Origin: Clostridia bacterium
GTDB lineage: Bacteria > Bacillota > Clostridia > Oscillospirales > CAG-382
Direction: 5' to 3'
Assembly: GCA_017397605.1 (NCBI GenBank)
Contig: JAFQII010000265.1
Location: 1-10,334, forward strand
Length of the DNA stretch: 10,334 bases
Part shown: positions 1-7,086 of the stretch, piece by piece
Layout: each line of letters begins with the position of its first letter
Numbering within the stretch: position 1 is the stretch's first letter
Notes under the pieces: generated by a model
The model's database searches: none
What the model was told of the DNA's origin: nothing
What the model saw: only the letters and a program-made list of their open reading frames with translations
Made by a program: the position numbers and the translations under genes

Positions 1-174
1 CTCGTCAAGCTGACGCTTGACCTCGGCAATCTCCTCTACCTCCCAGATTTCGCCCGGCATTTTGTGATGCAATGCCCAGACGATGCCGTCAACACCGGGG
101 ATTTGCTTGATATCGGAAAGGCTGATTCGGTCATTTCCCTCTCCGTACCAACGAAAACACATTTTCATTGACAT
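1..174 (-). CDS. uxuA: Mannonate dehydratase, N-terminal 58 residues (cut by window edge)
   Basis: UxuA removes water from D-mannonate to give 2-keto-3-deoxy-D-gluconate in the cytoplasm, the last step specific to the glucuronate branch. Only the first 58 codons are present. They read MSMKMCFRWYGEGND, then IKQIPGVDGIVWALH (about residues 22-36) and MPGEIWEVEEI. This matches the known UxuA N-terminus, with its FRWYG start and IPG-x-x-GIVWAL strand. Three in-frame ATGs lie close together at 174, 168 and 162. The first is chosen because AAAGGAG (188-182) sits 7 nt upstream of it. The gene starts 21 nt after the uxaC stop, so the two are almost certainly co-transcribed. The rest of the protein, including the metal-binding residues, lies beyond the left edge and cannot be checked. 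Confidence 0.9.
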   Translation of the reverse strand, partial: MSMKMCFRWYGEGNDRISLSDIKQIPGVDGIVWALHHKMPGEIWEVEEIAEVKRQLDE

Positions 175-195
175 ATATGAACTCCTTTCGGCATT

Positions 196-1596
196 TTATA
201 TTCCAAAATAACGTTTTGCATTGCGGTAGCAAATATCCTCGACAAGCACGCCGAGCGTTTTTTTGTCATCGGGGTACTCGCCGTTTTCCACCCACTCGCC
301 GATGAGTGCGCAAAGAATACGGCGGAAATACTCGTGTCTCGTATAACTGAGAAAACTGCGCGAGTCGGTCAGCATGCCGACAAAATTACCGAGCAGGCTG
401 AGGTTGGCAAGGCTGATGAGTTGATCGCGCATGCCCTGCTTGTTGTCGTTAAACCACCACGCACTGCCGTGCTGCAGCTTGCCCGCAACCTCCGTTCCCT
501 GAAACGCACCGATGAGCGTATCCAAAAACGCATTGTCCGATGCATCAAGGCTGTAAAGAATCGTACGCGGAAGTTTTTGCTCGCGGTTGAGTCGGTCAAG
601 CAGTTTTGCAAGCTTGGCACTTCCGTTATCGGGTCCGATGCAGTCAAAGCCGGTGTCCGGTCCGAGACGCTCAAGCATTGCGGAATTGGGATTGCGCAAA
701 CAATTGTAATGCAACTGCATCACCCAGCCGACACGGACGTATTCACCTGCGCAAAATGCCAGAAGCTCCGTTTTGAGCGGTTCTGCCTCGTCTGCCGTCA
801 GCATTTCGCCCGCCAAGCCGCGTGCAATCAGCGCGTTGATCTCTTGCTCGCCCGCTTCGGCATATACCATACGGTCAAGCCCGTGATCACTGGCGCGGCA
901 ACCGTTTGCCGCAAAATAATCGATACGCTTGCCGAGCGCCGCTTTGAGACTTGCAAGGTCGGTAATATCGACGCCGGACACTTCGGAAAGCGTACGGATA
1001 TATTCCTTCCAGCCCGCTTTGTCGATGTTCAGCGCCTTATCGGGGCGGAACGAGGGCGCAACTGCCGCCGTCATGGTCTTGTCTTCCGCCAAAAGCTTGT
1101 GATACTCCAGCGAATCGACGGGATCGTCCGTTGTTCCGATAAACACAACATTGCTTTGCCTGATGATGCCGCGGGCACTCATGTTTTCCTGTTGCAACTT
1201 TGCATTGCAAAGCTGCCAGACCTCGGGGGCGGTTTCGGCGTTCAGCACGCCGTTGTAGCCAAAATAGTTTTTGAGCTCCAGATGGCACCAATGGTACATC
1301 GGGTTGCCGATCGCCTTGGGCAACAGCTCGGCAAATTTGCAGAACTTCTCATAAGGATCGGCGTCACCTGTGATATAATACTCATCTACACCGTTGGAAC
1401 GCATCAAACGCCATTTGTAATGGTCGCCGCCGAGCCAGACCTCGGTAATATTGGCAAAACGTTTGTCCTCATAGATCTCTTTGGGACTGACATGGCAGTG
1501 ATAGTCGATGATCGGCATCTTTGCGGCATACTCAGTATAGAGCGCGCGTGCCGTATCGGTATGCAAAAGAAAATCATCTTTCAAAAAAGTCTGCAT
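196..1596 (-). CDS. uxaC: Glucuronate (uronate) isomerase
   Basis: This cytoplasmic enzyme converts D-glucuronate to D-fructuronate; the family also converts D-galacturonate to D-tagaturonate. At 466 residues it has the usual family length (the E. coli enzyme is about 470). The N-terminus carries the amidohydrolase-like metal motif IIDYHCHVSP, with H33 and H35, and the family stretch WLGGDHYKWRLMRSNGV at about residues 54-70. The C-terminal half keeps conserved family segments such as QLHYN, FNDNKQGM and MLTDSRSFLSYTRHEYFRR. The ATG is preceded by AAGGAG about 9 nt away. It lies 33 nt downstream of the AraC-family regulator and 21 nt upstream of uxuA, on the same strand. The uxuA neighbour indicates that the glucuronate reaction is the relevant one here. 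No internal promoter was seen, so control is probably through the regulator's promoter. The identification is secure. Confidence 0.96.
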   Translation of the reverse strand: MQTFLKDDFLLHTDTARALYTEYAAKMPIIDYHCHVSPKEIYEDKRFANITEVWLGGDHYKWRLMRSNGVDEYYITGDADPYEKFCKFAELLPKAIGNPMYHWCHLELKNYFGYNGVLNAETAPEVWQLCNAKLQQENMSARGIIRQSNVVFIGTTDDPVDSLEYHKLLAEDKTMTAAVAPSFRPDKALNIDKAGWKEYIRTLSEVSGVDITDLASLKAALGKRIDYFAANGCRASDHGLDRMVYAEAGEQEINALIARGLAGEMLTADEAEPLKTELLAFCAGEYVRVGWVMQLHYNCLRNPNSAMLERLGPDTGFDCIGPDNGSAKLAKLLDRLNREQKLPRTILYSLDASDNAFLDTLIGAFQGTEVAGKLQHGSAWWFNDNKQGMRDQLISLANLSLLGNFVGMLTDSRSFLSYTRHEYFRRILCALIGEWVENGEYPDDKKTLGVLVEDICYRNAKRYFGI

Positions 1597-1629
1597 CTCT
1601 CTGTCTCCTTCTGTACATATCGAAAGATT

Positions 1630-2862
1630 TTAACGCTGTGCTCTTATATTTTCGCGGTATTCTTTGGGCGTAACACCCATTTGTTTTTTAAAAAGCTTGG
1701 AAAAATACTGCACATCCATAATCCCGCAATGCAAAGCAACGGTCTGTACTTGCAAATGCGTAGATCCCAACAGACTTGCGGCGTATTGAATTCGCTTTTC
1801 ACGGATGTACTCCGACACCGTTTTGCCGGTTTCTTTTTTAAACAGAGTCGACAAGTACGAAGGACTGACGCTCTGTTGCTTCGCAAGCATGCTCAAGGAT
1901 AGATTTGTCGAAAGATCGCTTTCGATCAAAAGAATCGTTTTTTGAATCATTTGCGAGAAATTGCGGATCGCATGTTTACGCACAAGTTTGCAATAGGAGC
2001 AAAACATCTCCCGCATCAACGGTGTGTTCTGCGTCAGCTCGCTCATATGCTCGATCCGATGCGCAAACTCCGAAGACAGCTTATCAATATAAACGGGATG
2101 AACGCCTCCCTGCTCTGCTGCCTTGCGCAAAAGCGTATTCATAATAACCGAGTAATTTTTGGCATTGCGCAAAGGATCGGAGACGCGTTTTTCAAACATC
2201 TCGTCGGAAAAAGATTCCAGCATCAGTTTTTCTTTATGAAGCTGTCCGAGCGAAACGGCGCGCATCAACTCATTTTCAAATTTATACCGAAGCTCCATCG
2301 TTTTGATATGAAGCAGCGTTTCGTCAAAGCCGTCGGATGCCGCTGACGCGCGGATCGAAGGCGCTTGAATACCGTCTTTGGAGTTGACGTTTGAAATTGC
2401 AAACGAAGGACTCCCCCAAATGTGCTCGCAAAAGGTGTCAAGTAATACAAACACGGACGCACCTTCTCGCAAGACCGGGATATTGGCATAGAAATTCTCA
2501 AAAGACTTCTGCATCTTCGGCGGAGCACCGACACGTTCTCCCAACTCCAAAAGCTGTCGCGCCGACAGCGGTTCTGACAAAAACGGACCGACAAAAAGCA
2601 AAGACGAATCTGCGGCGCCCGAAAGACGCAGATAAATATAACATAGATGCATCTCATCGGTATATCTGTACATGGTACAGGGAGCAATCGTCCCGAGATA
2701 ATTCTGAATAGTCGGCTTTTCCGCAAGAGAAGCAGAAAGCATATCGCGCAAGGTAAAATCGATGACTCTGTCAATCGGCTCAAACGGCAAAACAACCGCT
2801 GCCGGCACGCGGCACCGTTTGAGCGTATCACACAGAAGACCAAGCTCATGCTCGTATCTCAC
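1630..2862 (-). CDS. AraC-family transcriptional regulator of the hexuronide locus
   Basis: This is a DNA-binding regulator of 410 residues if translation starts at the GTG at 2862. The last 105 residues or so (about 305-405) form the two-HTH AraC domain: first helix-turn-helix around LSMLAKQQSVSPSYLSTLFK, linker GKTVSEYIREKRIQYA, second around VALHCGIMDVQYFSKLFKK, and the hallmark MGVTPKEYR. The middle contains DPLRNAKNYSVIMNTLLRKAAEQGGVHPVYID, seen by recollection in Firmicutes AraC regulators annotated as YSIRK-targeted surface antigen regulators. The N-terminal part (about 1-170) is a probable sensing region I do not recognise further. The frame stays open to an ATG at 3018, but a near-consensus promoter lies inside that extension, so the upstream start would not be on the transcript. 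GGAGG precedes the GTG by about 13 nt, which is long, so the exact start is uncertain. As first gene of the uxaC-uxuA operon and divergent from the transporter, it probably controls this locus. Confidence 0.88.
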   Translation of the reverse strand: MRYEHELGLLCDTLKRCRVPAAVVLPFEPIDRVIDFTLRDMLSASLAEKPTIQNYLGTIAPCTMYRYTDEMHLCYIYLRLSGAADSSLLFVGPFLSEPLSARQLLELGERVGAPPKMQKSFENFYANIPVLREGASVFVLLDTFCEHIWGSPSFAISNVNSKDGIQAPSIRASAASDGFDETLLHIKTMELRYKFENELMRAVSLGQLHKEKLMLESFSDEMFEKRVSDPLRNAKNYSVIMNTLLRKAAEQGGVHPVYIDKLSSEFAHRIEHMSELTQNTPLMREMFCSYCKLVRKHAIRNFSQMIQKTILLIESDLSTNLSLSMLAKQQSVSPSYLSTLFKKETGKTVSEYIREKRIQYAASLLGSTHLQVQTVALHCGIMDVQYFSKLFKKQMGVTPKEYRENIRAQR

Positions 2863-2920
2863 GTCTGTTTTGCCACCTCCCGTCTCGTATTCTGCGCAAA
2901 ACCCTCTAATCCCAGATGAT

Positions 2921-2949
2921 ATTATACCACCATTTTTGTCTAATTGCAA
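2921..2949 (-). promoter_or_regulatory. Promoter of the regulator-uxaC-uxuA operon
   Basis: Read on the minus strand, a -35 TTGCAA (2949-2944), a 17-bp spacer and a perfect -10 TATAAT (2926-2921) form a strong sigma-A-type promoter. The expected transcription start is near 2914, giving a leader of about 50 nt before the GTG at 2862. Its position inside the long open frame is the main reason for rejecting the start at 3018. Confidence 0.75.
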
Positions 2950-2957
2950 CAGCAATT
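2942..2957. promoter_or_regulatory. Perfect inverted repeat over the -35 box (possible operator)
   Basis: AATTGC-AACA-GCAATT is a perfect 6-bp inverted repeat with a 4-nt centre. It covers the -35 hexamer of the regulator promoter. A factor bound here would block RNA polymerase on the minus strand, so it is a plausible repressor or autoregulation site. It is short and in AT-rich DNA, so chance is not excluded. Confidence 0.4.
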
Positions 2958-3015
2958 TTAGAGAAGACATAAAAATAATACAAAAATGCACAAAAAAATT
3001 ACTCACGATATTTGG

Positions 3016-3049
3016 CAAAATGTTTTATACTATATTCATAAGCATTTTG
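3016..3049. promoter_or_regulatory. Inverted repeat in the transporter promoter region (possible regulator site)
   Basis: CAAAATG (3016-3022) and CATTTTG (3043-3049) are perfect inverted 7-bp arms with a 20-nt centre. Between them lies a -10-like TATACT (3026-3031), and just beyond is TATAAT (3053-3058). Neither hexamer has a good -35 at 16-18 bp. A promoter without a proper -35 box is what would be expected if the divergent AraC-type protein activates the transporter gene. Which hexamer is used cannot be decided by eye. The rest of the 221-bp divergent region (2863-3083) is AT-rich and shows no other clear element. Confidence 0.35.
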
Positions 3050-3083
3050 TCCTATAATCAATACAGAAAAGAGGAATGCAACC

Positions 3084-4661
3084 ATGAAAAAAGCACAAAA
3101 TCTTGACGCAAACGGCAAGCGCAAGTTTGGCATGCGCGACAAAGTCGCGTATGCGGCAGGTGACTTTGGATGCAACATGAGTTTTGCACTTAAGGGCACT
3201 GTACAGACATTCTGGCTTGTCTACATGATGATGGAAACAGGCCTGCTCTCCATTCTGCTTCTGCTCGTCCAGATTTGGGACGCAGTCAACGACCCGATGA
3301 TCGGCGCACTGATCGACGCAGACAGAAGAAAATACAAAATGGGCAAATTCAAGACCTACATCTTTATCGGCGCCTGCGGTCTGCTTGTGGCGGGAGCACT
3401 GGTATTTATTCCCGTACCCAACGCGGCAGTCTGGCTCAAAGCGATCCTGTTTATCGTGGGCTACGTGATCTGGGATGCTTGCTACACGGTTGCAAACGTT
3501 CCTTACGGCTCAATGCTCAACCTCGTTACCGATAACAAGATCGAGCAGGCGGAGCTTTCCACCTGGCGTTCCATCGGCTCGATGGTCGGCGGTATGATCC
3601 CCGGTATCGTACTTCCCATGCTGATCTGGCAAAAGGTCACCTACGACGGTACGACCGATTTCTTGAACAGAATCGAGATCCCCGACGGATTTGATAAGAC
3701 GCAGTTCCTCTCCGACCCCTTGACGGGCAAGGCATACGAGATCGGCGACAAGGTCCTCAACCCCGCAACCGGCAAGCAGGTCGAGATCCTGCTTGGCGAC
3801 AGAGTGTTCTGGGCGGCGCTGATCATGGGCGTTCTCGGCTTTATCGCATTTATGTTTATGATCAAGAAGATCACCGTCCGTGTTGACGAGAACTCCGTCA
3901 AAGCAGGTGAGGGCGGCGGAAAGTTTAACTTCATCAAAGCGTTCGGCAACTTCCTCAAAAACCGTCCCGCAGTCGGTGCAACCGTAGCGGCTATGGGTAT
4001 GTTCCTGGGCATGCAGTCCGCAACCACCGCAAACACGATCATGTTTGCAACCTATTTCGGTCAGGCTTCCATGTCCGGTCTGGTTCAGATCATCGGTTTC
4101 CTGCCTATGTTTATCTTTATGCCGTTTATCAAAAAGATCGTCGGTAAGTACGGCAAAAAAGAAGCGTCTGTCGTCGGTACAATCATTTCCATTCTCGGCG
4201 GCATTATCATGCTCGTATTCCCCATGGTTCCGATGAACCTCGCACTTCCCGTTTATATGATCGGTCTTGTCCTCTTTGGTATCGGCATGGGTGTCTACAC
4301 ATGTGTATCGTGGGCAATGATGGGCGATGCAATCGACTACAACGAGTGGAAGTTCGGCACGCGTGAGGAAGGCACCGTTTACTCGATCCACTCCTTCTTC
4401 CGCAAGCTTGCGCAGGGCGTCGGCCCGTCCATCGTGCTGCTGTTAATGGGCGTTCTCGGCTACAACGAAAAACTCGGCACAATCGGTCAGTCGTTTGAGA
4501 CTGCGTCCTACATGTGTTGGCTCGTAGCAGGTTTGTACCTGTTCAGCGCCGTTGTACAGTTTATCGGTCTTGCTCTGATCTACAACCTTGACAAAAAGAC
4601 GGTTGCGCAGATGACAGAAGACCTCAAAAAAGACGTTCCCGCAGAGGTCGAAACCGCTTAA
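3084..4661 (+). CDS. GPH-family sugar (probably hexuronide):cation symporter
   Basis: This membrane transporter belongs to the glycoside-pentoside-hexuronide family within the major facilitator fold, which includes MelB, UidB, XynP and YicJ. Family marks are visible: MRDKVAYAAGDFG near the N-terminus, the helix-2 motif IWDAVNDPMIGALIDAD (64-80) with the cation/sugar-site aspartates D66 and D70, the loop RRKYKMGKFKTYI (81-93), and GDAIDYNEWKFGTREEG (414-430) late in the protein. About twelve hydrophobic segments can be followed. At 525 residues it is longer than the usual 450-470, mainly because of about 55 extra residues (186-240) between helices 5 and 6. The ATG is preceded by GAGG (3071-3074) with 9 nt spacing. 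Next to uxaC, uxuA and a GH2 enzyme, a glucuronide or another uronic-acid glycoside is the likeliest cargo, but GPH specificity cannot be read from sequence alone. Confidence 0.9.
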   Translation: MKKAQNLDANGKRKFGMRDKVAYAAGDFGCNMSFALKGTVQTFWLVYMMMETGLLSILLLLVQIWDAVNDPMIGALIDADRRKYKMGKFKTYIFIGACGLLVAGALVFIPVPNAAVWLKAILFIVGYVIWDACYTVANVPYGSMLNLVTDNKIEQAELSTWRSIGSMVGGMIPGIVLPMLIWQKVTYDGTTDFLNRIEIPDGFDKTQFLSDPLTGKAYEIGDKVLNPATGKQVEILLGDRVFWAALIMGVLGFIAFMFMIKKITVRVDENSVKAGEGGGKFNFIKAFGNFLKNRPAVGATVAAMGMFLGMQSATTANTIMFATYFGQASMSGLVQIIGFLPMFIFMPFIKKIVGKYGKKEASVVGTIISILGGIIMLVFPMVPMNLALPVYMIGLVLFGIGMGVYTCVSWAMMGDAIDYNEWKFGTREEGTVYSIHSFFRKLAQGVGPSIVLLLMGVLGYNEKLGTIGQSFETASYMCWLVAGLYLFSAVVQFIGLALIYNLDKKTVAQMTEDLKKDVPAEVETA

Positions 4662-4675
4662 TTTTTAAATGCTAC

Positions 4676-4714
4676 GGCGTCCGATTGTTTTTATACCGTC
4701 GGACGCCATTTTTT
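4676..4714 (+). terminator. Rho-independent terminator after the symporter gene
   Basis: GGCGTCCGA (4676-4684) pairs perfectly with TCGGACGCC (4699-4707), leaving a 14-nt loop, followed by ATTTTTT (4708-4714). A 9-bp GC-rich stem plus a T-run is a textbook intrinsic terminator. It lies 14 nt after the symporter stop and before the GH2 promoter, so the two genes are probably separate transcription units. Confidence 0.88.
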
Positions 4715-4722
4715 GAGAACTG

Positions 4723-4754
4723 TTCACACGGAATTAAAAAATATCTGTTATAAT
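4723..4754 (+). promoter_or_regulatory. Promoter of the GH2 glycosidase gene (extended -10)
   Basis: TGTTATAAT (4746-4754) is a full extended -10 (TG-n-TATAAT). A -35-like TTCACA (4723-4728, five of six matches to TTGACA) sits 20 bp upstream, longer than ideal, which an extended -10 can tolerate. Transcription would start near 4761, leaving a short leader before the GTG at 4787. Confidence 0.65.
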
Positions 4755-4786
4755 AATAATAAAAAAGAATTGAAAGGATCCATATC

Positions 4787-7045
4787 GTGAGACACATTTT
4801 GAATCTGAACGAAGGCTGGCTGTTTGTCAAGGGCTCCGCCGATATCGGCGCAAACCAAGGCGAACCTGTCACTCTTCCCCACTCCTGGAACGCTATCGAC
4901 GGCCAGGACGGCGGAAACGATTATTTTCGCGGCTCTTGTCTTTATAAAAAGACTCTCAAAAAAGCAGATCTGCCCCAAGCCGATTTGTATTATATTGAGT
5001 TCCGCGGTACCAACTCTTCCGCTGATCTGTACGTAGGCGGCACAAAACTGGCAACGCACCACGGCGGTTACTCCACATGGAGGGTGGATATCACCAAATA
5101 CCTGACGGACGAGACCGAGATCGCAGTCATCGTGGACAACTCCCCCAACGAAACGGTTTACCCGCAGATGGCTGACTTTACGTTCTACGGCGGCATCTAC
5201 CGCAACGTCAATCTGATCTGTGTCAACGATGCGCATTTTGATCTTGACTATTACGGCGCGCCCGGCATCAAAATCACGCCCGCCGTCAACGGCAAGGATG
5301 CAACTGTCGAGGTTGAGGCTTATGTCAAGAATCTCAAAGACGGTCAAAAACTCGTCTACACCATTTACGACCGCGAGGAAAAAGAGCTGGACAAGATCGA
5401 AACGACCGAGAGCAAAGCCAACTTTGTGATCAAGGATGTTCATCTATGGCACGGACGCAAGGATCCGTATCTGTACTGCTGTGAAGTTGAGATCGTCGAG
5501 GGCGGCGAAGTGATCGATAACGTTTGCAACCGTTTCGGTTGCCGTTCGTTTGTGATCGATCCCGACAGAGGTTTTATTCTCAACGGAGAGGAATATCCCC
5601 TGCGCGGCGTCTCCCGCCATCAGGACAGATGGGGCGTCGGCAATGCGCTTTTGCCCGAGCACCACAAGGAAGACATGGACCTGATCTGCGAAGTCGGCGC
5701 GACGACGATTCGTTTGGCGCACTATCAGCATGATCAGTACTTCTATGACCTCTGCGACAAACGCGGCCTTGTCATCTGGGCAGAAATCCCCTATATTTCC
5801 AAACACATGCCCACCGGTCGTGATAATACCGTTTCACAGATGAAAGAACTGGTTGCTCAGAACTACAACCACCCCTCCATCGTCGTTTGGGGACTCTCCA
5901 ATGAGATTTCGATCGCAGGCTCGAGCGAAGATCTGCTGGAAAACCACCGCATCCTCAATGACCTCTGTCACGAAATGGACAAAACGAGACTGACGACCAT
6001 CGCATCCGTTTCGATGTGTAAAATGGATGATCCGTATCTGCAGATCCCCGACGTTGTCTCCTACAACCACTACTTCGGTTGGTACGGCGGTGAAACGCAC
6101 ATGAACGGACCTTGGTTTGACAAGTTCCACAAAATGCACCCCTCGATTCCGATCGGCTGCTCCGAGTACGGATGCGAAGCGCTCAACTGGCACACCTCCA
6201 ATCCTCAGCAGGGTGACTACACCGAAGAGTATCAGGCATATTACCACGAAGAACTGATCAAACAGCTCTTTACCAGAAGATATATGTGGGCAACCCATGT
6301 TTGGAACATGTTTGACTTCGGCGCGGACGCAAGAGCCGAAGGCGGCGAAAACGGTCAGAACCACAAGGGTCTGGTCACCTTTGACCGCAAATACAAAAAA
6401 GACGCGTTCTACGCATACAAGGCATGGCTCTCCGACGATCCGTTTGTGCATCTCTGCGGCAAGAGATACGTCGACAGAGTCGAAGACGTAACCAAGGTCA
6501 CCGTGTATTCCAACCTGCCCGAGGTCGAGTTGTTTGTCAACGGTGAGATCATCGGCAAAAAGACGGCGGAGGACCATTTCTTCTACTTCGACGTCCAAAA
6601 CGTCGGCGAATCCACGATCGTTGCCAAAGCGGGCGAATTCACCGACGAGGGCAAAATCCGCAAGGTCAGTGAACGCAATATGGACTACGTTCTGGTCGAA
6701 AAAGGTGCGATCCTCAACTGGTTTGATATCGAATCCCCCGAAGGATATTTCTCCCTCAATGACAAAATGGGCGACATCATGGAGACCGTCCGCGGCAAGC
6801 TTTGGTTTGCCGGTGTCGGTTTGAAGATCAAAAAGAAGATGGATGCAGCAAAAAAAGGCGAGGGCGGCAAATCCGGCGGCTTTGACATCGATTTTCAGGC
6901 AGGCGGCATGATGGAAATGATGGGCAGCTTTACGGTGCTTCGTCTGACCACTATGATGGGCATGGCAAACATCGAGTTTACCAAAGAAGAACTCCTCGAC
7001 ATGAACGCCGATCTCAACAAGATCAAAAAGCCCAAAAAGAAATAA
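4787..7045 (+). CDS. Glycoside hydrolase family 2 enzyme, candidate beta-glucuronidase (or beta-galactosidase)
   Basis: This 752-residue retaining glycosidase lacks a signal peptide, so it should act on imported glycosides in the cytoplasm. Domain order: jelly-roll sugar-binding domain (about 1-145, with LPHSWN and FYGGIYRNV), Ig-like domain (about 150-255), TIM barrel (about 256-555), and a C-terminal part. The acid/base is E373 in VVWGLSNEIS and the nucleophile is E460 in GCSEYG. N525-H-K527 in GQNHKGLVTFDRK aligns with the N-x-K that binds the glucuronate carboxylate in beta-glucuronidases. However, LAHYQHDQYFYDLCD and VWNMFDFG resemble the GH2 branch usually annotated beta-galactosidase, some of which, as I recall, also have N-x-K there. 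Loop 1 after the barrel strand WAEIPYIS is very short. Residues from about 636 to 752 form an extra C-terminal module ending in KKPKKK. Translation starts at GTG with AAAGGA 8 nt upstream. The uxaC/uxuA/symporter context favours a glucuronidase. Confidence 0.93.
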   Translation: MRHILNLNEGWLFVKGSADIGANQGEPVTLPHSWNAIDGQDGGNDYFRGSCLYKKTLKKADLPQADLYYIEFRGTNSSADLYVGGTKLATHHGGYSTWRVDITKYLTDETEIAVIVDNSPNETVYPQMADFTFYGGIYRNVNLICVNDAHFDLDYYGAPGIKITPAVNGKDATVEVEAYVKNLKDGQKLVYTIYDREEKELDKIETTESKANFVIKDVHLWHGRKDPYLYCCEVEIVEGGEVIDNVCNRFGCRSFVIDPDRGFILNGEEYPLRGVSRHQDRWGVGNALLPEHHKEDMDLICEVGATTIRLAHYQHDQYFYDLCDKRGLVIWAEIPYISKHMPTGRDNTVSQMKELVAQNYNHPSIVVWGLSNEISIAGSSEDLLENHRILNDLCHEMDKTRLTTIASVSMCKMDDPYLQIPDVVSYNHYFGWYGGETHMNGPWFDKFHKMHPSIPIGCSEYGCEALNWHTSNPQQGDYTEEYQAYYHEELIKQLFTRRYMWATHVWNMFDFGADARAEGGENGQNHKGLVTFDRKYKKDAFYAYKAWLSDDPFVHLCGKRYVDRVEDVTKVTVYSNLPEVELFVNGEIIGKKTAEDHFFYFDVQNVGESTIVAKAGEFTDEGKIRKVSERNMDYVLVEKGAILNWFDIESPEGYFSLNDKMGDIMETVRGKLWFAGVGLKIKKKMDAAKKGEGGKSGGFDIDFQAGGMMEMMGSFTVLRLTTMMGMANIEFTKEELLDMNADLNKIKKPKKK

Positions 7046-7051
7046 GACATC

Positions 7052-7086
7052 AAAAAAGCTCCCTTGAAAACAGGGAGCTTTGTTTA
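7052..7086. terminator. Bidirectional terminator between convergent genes
   Basis: AAAGCTCCCT (7055-7064) pairs perfectly with AGGGAGCTTT (7072-7081) around a 7-nt loop. The plus strand has a weak T-run after it (TTTGTTT). The minus strand ends in six Ts (complement of 7052-7057), so termination of the cyclase transcript looks stronger. It lies just after the GH2 stop, and the cyclase stop codon at 7086-7084 abuts the stem. Confidence 0.85.

Noticed and set aside
334..1902. A 522-codon plus-strand open frame opposite uxaC and the regulator
   Set aside because: It is antisense to two genes with clear family motifs, its translation shows no recognisable domain, and no ribosome site or promoter of its own was seen.
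3053..3058. TATAAT as a definite -10 box of the symporter promoter
   Set aside because: No acceptable -35 lies 16-18 bp upstream and there is no TG extension, so it is kept only as a candidate.
2863..3083. Catabolite-repression (cre) site in the divergent intergenic region
   Set aside because: No stretch matched the TGNAANCGNNNNCN-type consensus well enough on visual scan.
3510..4391. A 293-codon minus-strand open frame opposite the symporter
   Set aside because: The His/Asp-rich translation is typical of antisense reading of membrane-protein codons, and the plus strand encodes a clear GPH transporter.
4711..4786. A copy of the symporter-promoter repeat (CAAAATG/CATTTTG) in front of the GH2 gene
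   Set aside because: No matching arms were found, so shared control of the two plus-strand promoters by one site cannot be claimed.
4748..5443. A 231-codon minus-strand open frame opposite the start of the GH2 gene
   Set aside because: It runs through the GH2 promoter and has no family resemblance or ribosome site.
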